From positions 1 to 8,828 of the forward strand of contig CAZOBP010000119.1 in assembly GCA_964577995.1 (NCBI GenBank): a DNA stretch of 8,828 nucleotides, read 5' to 3'. Positions 1 to 4,746 of the stretch are shown here, piece by piece. Below the pieces are notes generated by a model. It did no database searches, was not told the DNA's origin, and worked only from the letters and a program-made list of their open reading frames with translations. The position numbers and the translations under genes are program-made. The DNA comes from JAUVXJ01 sp964577995. Lineage in GTDB: Bacteria; Chloroflexota; Anaerolineae; UBA7937; B3-Chlor. Every line of letters begins with the position of its first letter. Position 1 is the stretch's first letter.

Positions 1-737
1 AACCCGGAGATGGCGATGATGTGGGTGGTGCTGGTGGCGTTGAAGTCCTCCACCAACTCACCGGGTATTCCCCTCTCTATGCCCAGCAGGATTCCGGTGA
101 GCAACGAGGCGCTGGGCTCGGGGAAGAGGCGGGCGATAGTCTCTTGGAGGTGTGCTTTCAGGGCATAGATGGTCCGATGAAAGGGATCTCCATGGCCGCG
201 ACTGAGGAGGGTGATCCGGCCATAGTCCACCATGGAGTGGATGCCCTGGCGGGCCAGGTACTCCTTGTAGGAGAAGTCCTCTGATTCAGGGGGCGTCTGG
301 AGCTTGCCTACGATCTCCAGTTCGTCACCGTAGCTGTAGGAGGGATACCGGCCGGTGCGCACCAGGGCCAGCCCTTCGGCGTCGTGCCTTTCCCCGCCGA
401 TCTCCAGGAGGCGGGCCGAGACTCTGAGATTGACATAACGGTCTCGCACGTCCGGGGCTTCCACCACCACGCCGGTGATGGTGGCGGTTCCCTGGTCGTT
501 GTAGTACGCGACGTGCCCTTGGTCGAACGTCGGTACGGCTGCGGTGTAGCGGAGGGCGCCCAACAGGAGGAAGAGGCAGCAGCAGGCGCCGAGGCGTACC
601 CGCCACTCGCGCCACCACAGCAGAGCCACGCCGAGGAAGAGGGGCAACGCCAGCCAGAGCAGCCAGGCTGGCCCTTGGAGAAGCGATTGCAGATAGATGC
701 CGCCCAGCCAGGCGACGACTAAGCAGGGAAGGGTCAT
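1..737 (-). CDS. comEC: ComEC/Rec2 family DNA-uptake channel, N-terminal part (runs off left edge)
   Basis: The first 245 codons are open without stop or frameshift from ATG at 737 to the window edge. ComEC is the inner-membrane channel that carries single-stranded DNA into the cytoplasm during transformation. Residues 1-65 are hydrophobic and fit two or three membrane helices. About 70-210 is a soluble stretch like the DUF4131/OB region, with the motif SYGDELEIVGKL. About 213-245 matches the start of the Competence domain: LLTGILLGIERGIP, then FNATSTTHIIAISG, equivalent to the family's GxxHxxAISG signature. The family is usually 700-800 residues, so about two thirds lies outside. The start overlaps the stop of a B3/B4-gene remnant by ATGA (734-737), so the ancestral gene was probably translationally coupled. 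A promoter-like sequence lies at 830-858. I am confident of the family; activity in transformation is not shown. Confidence 0.88.
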   Translation of the reverse strand, partial: MTLPCLVVAWLGGIYLQSLLQGPAWLLWLALPLFLGVALLWWREWRVRLGACCCLFLLLGALRYTAAVPTFDQGHVAYYNDQGTATITGVVVEAPDVRDRYVNLRVSARLLEIGGERHDAEGLALVRTGRYPSYSYGDELEIVGKLQTPPESEDFSYKEYLARQGIHSMVDYGRITLLSRGHGDPFHRTIYALKAHLQETIARLFPEPSASLLTGILLGIERGIPGELVEDFNATSTTHIIAISG

Positions 738-802
738 TCCATCACGGCCCAGGGAAAGTCACCGTCCAGGAGGGACGAGGAGATTGCTCTCCCTCCGCAC
801 TC
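581..802. repeat. Junction repeat copy A (comEC start plus B3/B4 tail)
   Basis: This is about 210 bases that align with 2160-2380 in the same orientation, at roughly 80% identity by eye, with only a 3-base indel near the right end. Over the 49 comEC codons compared by hand I count 32 differing bases: 14 at first, 5 at second and 13 at third codon positions. Similarity stops within about 10 bases of 802. Copy A holds the functional comEC start. Confidence 0.8.
734..802 (-). pseudogene. 3' remnant of a second B3/B4-domain gene
   Basis: In frame and ending at TGA 734-736, 22 codons read ECGGRAISSS then LLDGDFPWAVME. This lines up with the last 21 residues of the intact B3/B4 gene at 2315-3031 (YCGGEISWSMVDRDSPWAVME without the first residue differing in kind), with a one-codon indel. 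Its stop overlaps the comEC ATG in ATGA. Upstream of 802 the similarity fades and stops appear in frame, so the rest of the gene is gone. It is a scar of the rearrangement that separated the two B3/B4-comEC junctions. Confidence 0.75.
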
Positions 803-829
803 GGTGCTCTACGCCATCGCTCAGCAACT

Positions 830-858
830 ACTGTAGCACACTGTGGGGGGCATGACAA
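830..858 (-). promoter_or_regulatory. Candidate sigma70 promoter for comEC
   Basis: Read on the minus strand, TTGTCA (858-853) and TACAGT (835-830) are separated by 17 bases. The predicted transcription start is near 823, giving a leader of about 85 nt that includes the B3/B4 remnant. It lies just outside the repeat, within the inserted cassette, so the insertion may have given comEC a new promoter. This rests on consensus match only. Confidence 0.45.
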
Positions 859-908
859 GGCGAGATCATGCACGTCACGTCGGCGCCCTGGTCACAGAAG
901 GGAGGAGT

Positions 909-938
909 TTGCGCCGAGTAGAACTGATGTGCTATAAT
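909..938 (+). promoter_or_regulatory. Candidate sigma70 promoter for the HNH-like gene
   Basis: TTGCGC (909-914) and a perfect TATAAT (933-938) are separated by 18 bases. The predicted start is near 945, about 160 bases before the ATG at 1106. It points into the cassette and opposes the comEC promoter, so the HNH-like gene appears to be an independent unit. Confidence 0.5.
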
Positions 939-1105
939 GGGCGAATGAGTGGTACGATAGGCGGTATCGGGTCACCTCTGGATTGCAGCGTGCGAAGCCA
1001 GCCAGCGCTTGAACGTGGGCTCGACCCTGCGATGTCACAACCGTGGTGGTAGTATAGATTGACATAAGCGCATCCAGTGACCAGCCGAGAAGGCATAGAC
1101 AGGAC

Positions 1106-2146
1106 ATGCGACAAGAAAGCAACGACCAAACACCCGATGGTGATCTCGGTGAGTTGCTAGGCCGACTCCGCGGGAGAGGTGTCGATGGGTCAACCTGCTT
1201 CTTGTGCGCTCGGCGCCTAAGTGAGGTTGAGCCGACTTCAGAGCATGTCATGCCCAGATGGGCGCAACGGCGGTACAACCTATGGAATCAAAGGCTGACT
1301 CTGTTGAACGGCACCAGCATGCGCTATCGACAACTGACTGTTCCGTGCTGTGCGGAATGCAACAAGGACCGGCTAAAGCCCATCGAGGATGCCGTGGCAA
1401 GCGCGGTGGCGGCAGGTTCCGAGTGTGTCCGAGGGCTTGGTAACAAGCTCATGTTCTTGTGGCTCGGCAAGATACTATATGGAGTGCTGTGCAAAGAGGC
1501 TTCACTGCTTTTGGACAGAAGGACTGCGAACGGCGTGACTATAGTGACCCCGGAGCTCCTGAGAGCGTACGATGTCCACCTTATGCTACTACAGCAGGCG
1601 CGTGAGAAGATCGAGTTGGTCGACTTCTGCCCCGGCTCGATCTTTGTCTTCAGGGCGCAGAAGACACAAGAGCGTAGGCTGGACTGGGACCTGTGTGACA
1701 ACATCGATACGTTTTTCATCGCCGTTCGTATGGGAGAGGTGGCTGTGATAGGCGTGCTCGGTGACGGAGGGGCGCAGCAGGGGTACGAAGAGTTGTACAG
1801 CGATCTGCTGGATCTGCCGCTTCACCCTCTTCAGTTTCGGGAACTCTGCGCGCAGTTCTCGTATCGCTCCACGCTCGCGACCAGGGTCCCGAAGTACATC
1901 ACAATCGAGGGTCAGCCACACCAGACCGTTCAGCTCCCGCTGGGTGGCTTCAGTCTGAAGCCCCTCTTCGACGAGTGGGATCCCGTCACGTATGCTCACT
2001 ACGTGGCCTACTACACAGGGCGACCCTACGCAGAGGTTTTCCAGGCCCCCGACCGGGTCATAACGTGGCTCCACGACGACTCGGGCAAGCCAGTGTACCT
2101 TGACTTCGAGCGTTATCCCTACTTGCCAGGCGCGCAAGAGCCTTAG
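1106..2146 (+). CDS. HNH-endonuclease-like protein of unknown role (346 aa)
   Basis: Residues 31-86 carry the pattern of a zinc-supported HNH fold: CFLC (31-34), SEHVMPRW (45-52) with a Glu-His pair, then CCAECN (81-86) with the second CxxC and an Asn. About 80-90 residues thus look like a treble-clef nuclease. The remaining 260 residues have no domain I can name; a hydrophobic stretch near 112-128 (KLMFLWLGKILYGVL) is more likely a buried helix than a membrane anchor. HNH proteins cut or nick nucleic acids in restriction, homing and anti-phage systems; which applies here is unknown. The gene runs against all neighbours, has its own promoter, shows more A/T-ending codons than they do by eye, and sits between two diverged copies of the comEC junction, all suggesting transfer. 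The start ATG has only a weak, distant AGAAGG. Confidence is high for a real gene and moderate for the nuclease fold. Confidence 0.75.
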   Translation: MRQESNDQTPDGDLGELLGRLRGRGVDGSTCFLCARRLSEVEPTSEHVMPRWAQRRYNLWNQRLTLLNGTSMRYRQLTVPCCAECNKDRLKPIEDAVASAVAAGSECVRGLGNKLMFLWLGKILYGVLCKEASLLLDRRTANGVTIVTPELLRAYDVHLMLLQQAREKIELVDFCPGSIFVFRAQKTQERRLDWDLCDNIDTFFIAVRMGEVAVIGVLGDGGAQQGYEELYSDLLDLPLHPLQFRELCAQFSYRSTLATRVPKYITIEGQPHQTVQLPLGGFSLKPLFDEWDPVTYAHYVAYYTGRPYAEVFQAPDRVITWLHDDSGKPVYLDFERYPYLPGAQEP

Positions 2147-2159
2147 GCAGGTAGTCCCG

Positions 2160-2318
2160 GCGCGGGCGCGCGAGATGTACCCGCCCCTCGCACCACCACA
2201 CCACAGCCACGGCTACGGGGATGGGAAGCGCCAGACGGAGGATCCGGGCAGGCGCTTGGAGCAACGATTGCAGATAGATGCCACCCATCCAGGCGACAAC
2301 CAGAGAAGGAAGGGTTAT
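2160..2318 (-). pseudogene. comEC: Truncated 5' fragment of comEC
   Basis: Read from 2318, 53 codons resemble the start of the intact comEC: AWMGGIYLQSLLQAPA against AWLGGIYLQSLLQGPA. There are no stops or indels, but the start codon is ATA instead of ATG. The fragment ends where the inserted cassette begins. The single G-to-A change also turns the upstream stop from TGA to TAA, removing the ATGA overlap. It is almost certainly non-functional. Confidence 0.8.
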
Positions 2319-2380
2319 TCCATCACGGCCCAGGGAGAGTCACGGTCCACCATGGACCAGGAGATCTCTCCGCCGCAGTA
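2160..2380. repeat. Junction repeat copy B (B3/B4 tail plus dead comEC start)
   Basis: This is the partner of 581-802. The intact B3/B4 gene ends in it, and 53 codons of a truncated comEC start follow. Similarity ends within about 20 bases of the stop codon of the HNH-like gene (2146), so that gene reaches almost exactly to the repeat boundary. Confidence 0.8.
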
Positions 2381-3031
2381 CTCTCTCACCCGGGAGACCA
2401 GTTCTTCCATGGCTGCCTCGACCGCAGTACGCGTGATGTCGTTCACGCCTTCGATGGTCAAGAGCGCATTGCGCGTGTCAGGGGTGGACTTGGCCCGGCC
2501 GGACTGGCGCCAGGTCCAGCGACGGGAGAGAGCACCCTCGTCGTCTGTGAACACCACCTCCCCCGGCTTGGGGTATTCGACCTCTTCCCCGTACAAGGGC
2601 AGGAAAGGCTCGTCCCCCTTGGCCAACCGAACCAGCACAGGGCCCGAGATGTGGTCCAGATCGTATGCGGCCACGGGAAGGACGTGTTTCATGGAGATGT
2701 AGTTGCAGAGGTCCACGAGCTTGTTGATGTGGGGCACGCTTCCCTTCTTGGTGACGTGGCGCAGGAGGGCCTCGATGGCAGAGCGGTATTGGGTGGGCTT
2801 GACGCCGAAGGAGGAGAAGGCGGAGCGCCACGACGAGATATGGGGATGGCTGGAGAGGGGTGTGGAGGCGAAGCTGGCCCTCACCACCTCTTCCTGAGCC
2901 CGTAGCAGGCCCTCGGCCGCGGTTTCGTCAGACGTGTTGTCGATGTCCAGGGCAAAGGCCGCGCCGCCGACGACGGTGGGGAACTTGGCGAGGAAATCGT
3001 CGGGGTAACCGAAACGATATTGATCCGTCAC
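2315..3031 (-). CDS. B3/B4 tRNA-binding-domain protein (stand-alone PheRS-beta-like domain, COG3382 type)
   Basis: The protein has 238 residues from a GTG at 3031, chosen because GGGAGGA lies 6-8 bases upstream; the longer frame to 3079 lacks such a site and would begin with low-complexity residues. From about residue 70 to 195 it matches the stand-alone B3/B4 family: VKPTQYRSAIEALL (77-90), INKLVDLCNYIS (102-113), AAYDLDHI (121-128), PKPGEVVF (154-161) and RRWTWRQ (170-176). In phenylalanyl-tRNA synthetase beta this domain edits mischarged tRNA; the solo proteins have no settled function, and editing or amino-acid/tRNA binding is only inferred. It is probably soluble and cytoplasmic. It once overlapped comEC by four bases; here it is cut off from comEC by the HNH-like cassette. 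Upstream lies hepT, 118 bases away. Confidence 0.85.
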   Translation of the reverse strand: MTDQYRFGYPDDFLAKFPTVVGGAAFALDIDNTSDETAAEGLLRAQEEVVRASFASTPLSSHPHISSWRSAFSSFGVKPTQYRSAIEALLRHVTKKGSVPHINKLVDLCNYISMKHVLPVAAYDLDHISGPVLVRLAKGDEPFLPLYGEEVEYPKPGEVVFTDDEGALSRRWTWRQSGRAKSTPDTRNALLTIEGVNDITRTAVEAAMEELVSRVREYCGGEISWSMVDRDSPWAVME

Positions 3032-3087
3032 GGACTTCCTCCCTTGGTGGCGGGGGCGCAGTAGGGCCCTCGGCGCCAAGAGGCTGC

Positions 3088-3125
3088 GGCTCTGCTTGGT
3101 TCAGATCACCTGGGCATGCAGAGCC
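3088..3125. repeat. Inverted repeat between hepT and the B3/B4 gene
   Basis: GGCTCTGC (3088-3095) and GCAGAGCC (3118-3125) are perfect 8-base arms around a 22-base loop containing a short GGT/ACC pairing. It lies in the 118-base gap between the hepT stop and the B3/B4 start. There is no T-run on either side, so it is not a standard intrinsic terminator. It could be a processing or attenuation hairpin or a protein site. Confidence 0.4.
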
Positions 3126-3149
3126 TTCCTGGGCACACGTAACTGGGTG

Positions 3150-3635
3150 TCAAGTCTCGCGCTCCAGAGTCTCGAGAAACTCGTCGAATACGGCGAGCCG
3201 CTCTGACAGTCTCTCATAGGTCGCTGGCAGGTCAACCAACAACTCGCGGCAGCGCTCCCACTCCAGGTCAAAGCCGTAGCTATGGCGGAAGAGGTGCCGG
3301 AAGCGGAGGTATCGATCAAGTTGTCGTGCGGTCTCCTCATCAAGCACGGCTGGCCGCATCCCCTCGACATCTGTAGCCATACGCTGCAATAGCTGAACGT
3401 GCCAGTCGGGACCGCTAGGCAAATCCTCGTCTACGCGAGTGGCAATGTGGCGGAAGATGCGTTCTACCCCAGAGTAGAAGTCATGCAGGATTCCGCCTGC
3501 TGTGCGTTTTCTCACCGCCTCCGGCCAATCGGCGAGCCGAGGCTGCCATTCCGCAGCTTCGGCCGCCAAGCGGTCCACATTATCCAGCTCTCGGCCAAGG
3601 TCGGCCCGCAAGACGGCGAATCTATGCCGCGGCAT
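3150..3635 (-). CDS. hepT: HepT-type toxin (HEPN ribonuclease) of a MntA-HepT module
   Basis: The 161-residue, mostly helical protein carries the HEPN active-site signature R-x4-H-x-Y at R113, H118 and Y120 (RHLFRHSYGF). HepT toxins form dimers that cleave RNA, and in characterised pairs MntA silences them by attaching AMP to the signature tyrosine; that tyrosine is present here. The N-terminal half holds the typical helices (HDFYSGVERIFRHIA, 51-65). The start overlaps the end of mntA by 14 bases, so the two are coupled with the antitoxin first, as in known modules. The family is usually about 110-160 residues, so this is full length. Downstream is the B3/B4 gene on the same strand after a hairpin. 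The pair is likely a stability or anti-phage module; the biological trigger cannot be read from sequence. Confidence 0.85.
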   Translation of the reverse strand: MPRHRFAVLRADLGRELDNVDRLAAEAAEWQPRLADWPEAVRKRTAGGILHDFYSGVERIFRHIATRVDEDLPSGPDWHVQLLQRMATDVEGMRPAVLDEETARQLDRYLRFRHLFRHSYGFDLEWERCRELLVDLPATYERLSERLAVFDEFLETLERET

Positions 3636-4008
3636 CCAGCAGTACCCCCTCAGTCCTCACCCGCCCTGCTAACCCCAGTCGCGCCTGCTCCAGAGGCACC
3701 AGATCCAATTCGATCCCTGGGGGCAACAGTCTGCACGCGTCCCGCAAGGCCGTGAAGTACAGCTTGCCCTCCAAACCCTCCACGGCCAGGTCGATGTCGG
3801 ATCGGTCATGTACGAGATCCTGATCGAGGAGCGAGCCAAACAGGTAGACCTTCCTTGCGCCAAAACCCTGTACCAACAGGCGGGCACAAGAACGGGCAAC
3901 TTCTCGCAGTCGCTGCGCCCGCAAGTGCTGTTCGCTCTGCTGTCTCGCCAGACGTTCTCGCCAAGCGTCGACGTACTGGTCGAAGTCCCGGTGCTCGTCA
4001 GTTCGCAT
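3622..4008 (-). CDS. mntA: MntA-type nucleotidyltransferase antitoxin
   Basis: This is a minimal nucleotidyltransferase with the catalytic pattern intact: GS at residues 58-59, DID at 71-73 (RSDIDLAVEG), and a third acidic residue in IELDLV near 102, numbering from ATG 4008. Such MntA proteins transfer AMP from ATP to the HepT active-site tyrosine and so act as antitoxins. The usual spacing is GSx10DxD; here it is eleven. An N-terminal helical extension of about 50 residues, rich in Arg and Gln, precedes the fold. TTG 4020 and GTG 4017 are alternative in-frame starts; none has a strong ribosome site, and I prefer the ATG behind GGTGG. It overlaps hepT by 14 bases. A promoter with an inverted repeat over its -10 box lies at 4059-4093, compatible with autorepression, which is inference. 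Confidence 0.85.
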   Translation of the reverse strand: MRTDEHRDFDQYVDAWRERLARQQSEQHLRAQRLREVARSCARLLVQGFGARKVYLFGSLLDQDLVHDRSDIDLAVEGLEGKLYFTALRDACRLLPPGIELDLVPLEQARLGLAGRVRTEGVLLDAAA

Positions 4009-4058
4009 CTTGGCCACCAATTATGTGGTGCTTTTCAGAAGTAGCTGTTGATCAGCCT

Positions 4059-4077
4059 GCAGGGATTGTACCCCTGC
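4059..4077. promoter_or_regulatory. Inverted repeat over the -10 box of mntA-hepT, possible operator
   Basis: GCAGGG (4059-4064) and CCCTGC (4072-4077) flank the -10 hexamer in a 7-base spacer. A protein bound here would block RNA polymerase. Autoregulation is common in toxin-antitoxin operons, but no binding protein is identified; MntA itself has no obvious DNA-binding domain. Confidence 0.35.
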
Positions 4078-4093
4078 TTCGGGCATTCCGCAA
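4065..4093 (-). promoter_or_regulatory. Candidate promoter of mntA-hepT
   Basis: Read on the minus strand, TTGCGG (4093-4088) and TACAAT (4070-4065) are separated by 17 bases. The predicted start is near 4058, giving a leader of about 50 nt before the mntA ATG at 4008. Match to consensus is good for the -10 and moderate for the -35. Confidence 0.55.
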
Positions 4094-4208
4094 CGCATTC
4101 GATGCGCGGGGTTGAGCATGCATCAGCGGGTGATCCCACGATGATGATTGCTGCGATGCAACTCCTCACGCCAAGCGCCCGTTTTCTTGTCGCTCTCCCC
4201 GCTTCTGA

Positions 4209-4475
4209 TCAATCCGATACGCCATCAGTGCCCTCGGCCAGTTCCACCTTGACCTTTTCCCAGGGCGTGGTCTCTCCCGCCTCATAGGCCTCCAGCGCCT
4301 CGTGGGCGGCTAACGCGTCCTCTAGCTCCTCGAGTCGGCGCAAGTCCTCGATGCTGATCACGGCGGCCTTGGGCTTGCCTCTGCTGGCAACGATGATGCG
4401 CTCCCTCCCGTATGCTGCGCGGTTCAGAAACTCTGACAGGGAGCTCTTCAGTTCGCTGATGCTGGTTGTGGTCAT
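4209..4475 (-). CDS. Phd/YefM-family antitoxin, without a visible toxin
   Basis: The 88-residue protein begins with the Phd/YefM fold: SISELKSSLSEFLNRA (5-20), then ERIIVASRGKPKAAVISIEDL, the strand-turn-strand and helix typical of these DNA-binding antitoxins. The acidic, alanine-rich C-terminal half (about 50-88) is where such antitoxins usually wrap the toxin. ATG 4475 has AGGAG nine bases upstream. Partners (RelE, ParE, Doc, VapC types) normally follow directly, but the 190-200 bases downstream contain no toxin frame, only the mntA promoter. It may be an orphan, may guard against a toxin elsewhere, or may regulate neighbours. Its length and intact frame argue against simple decay. The promoter at 4512-4540 is close to consensus. 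Confidence 0.8.
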   Translation of the reverse strand: MTTTSISELKSSLSEFLNRAAYGRERIIVASRGKPKAAVISIEDLRRLEELEDALAAHEALEAYEAGETTPWEKVKVELAEGTDGVSD

Positions 4476-4511
4476 CCTACGGCGCTCCTACCCTTTGTGT
4501 CCTTTAAGGCT

Positions 4512-4540
4512 ATTATACTGTCTTGGGCCTGATAGGTCAA
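4512..4540 (-). promoter_or_regulatory. Strong sigma70-type promoter of the Phd/YefM gene
   Basis: Read on the minus strand, TTGACC (4540-4535) and a perfect TATAAT (4517-4512) are separated by 17 bases. The predicted start is near 4505, about 30 bases before the ATG. The antitoxin may bind here to repress itself, as is usual in the family; I saw no clear operator palindrome. Confidence 0.7.
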
Positions 4541-4595
4541 CGGTGCAATCGGTGGTGCGTGCCCCAGTCGCGCCACTGCGAGGCGACCTGACCTG

Positions 4596-4604
4596 TGGTA
4601 TACT
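4596..4604 (+). promoter_or_regulatory. Candidate extended -10 promoter for the Fe-S oxidoreductase gene
   Basis: TGGTATACT fits an extended -10 element (TG, one base, then TATACT at 4599-4604). A weak CTGCGA lies at 4576-4581 with a 17-base spacer. It would give a leader of about 135 nt before the GTG at 4747, containing the two hairpins at 4641-4661 and 4696-4715. Confidence 0.35.
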
Positions 4605-4640
4605 CGCGTTCGGCCATCCGGTGGTGGTGTCCAGAGCAGA

Positions 4641-4715
4641 CGCGCTTGGACGTGAAGCGCGCGCCCTTGAGAGCAGTGGGGCGGTAAGTGGTAGAGCTTG
4701 GCCTAGTCGCCAAGC
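4641..4715 (+). promoter_or_regulatory. Two tandem hairpins in the leader of the Fe-S gene
   Basis: The first has arms CGCGCTT (4641-4647) and AAGCGCG (4655-4661) with a 7-base loop. The second has arms GCTTGGC (4696-4702) and GCCAAGC (4709-4715) with a 6-base loop. Neither is followed by a T-run, so they are not ordinary terminators. They match no riboswitch class I recognise. They may stabilise the mRNA or regulate translation; the second ends 17 bases before the AAGGAGG. Confidence 0.4.
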
Positions 4716-4746
4716 AGATGTAACTCAGTGAGAAGGAGGTCTTGAC

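Larger units (their letters stand above)
738..1105. other. Intergenic region between comEC and the HNH-like gene, divergent promoters
   Basis: This 368-base stretch holds the B3/B4 remnant (to 802), a minus-strand promoter (830-858), a plus-strand promoter (909-938) and about 165 bases of leader before the HNH-like gene. No convincing protein gene or RNA gene was seen. Open frames here lack ribosome binding sites and recognisable products. Confidence 0.5.

Noticed and set aside
945..1052. A 35-codon frame whose ATG coincides with the predicted transcription start (possible leaderless gene)
   Set aside because: No family resemblance, no ribosome site, and the predicted start position is uncertain by several bases.
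1059..1064. TTGACA just upstream of the HNH-like gene as a second promoter
   Set aside because: No acceptable -10 hexamer at 16-18 bases downstream.
1056..1067. The 12-mer AGATTGACATAA also occurs at 427-438
   Set aside because: One or two shared 12-mers are expected by chance in a window of this length; flanks do not align.
1589..2137. 182-codon minus-strand open frame
   Set aside because: It is antisense to the HNH-like gene, which has recognisable motifs; the frame shows none and no ribosome site.
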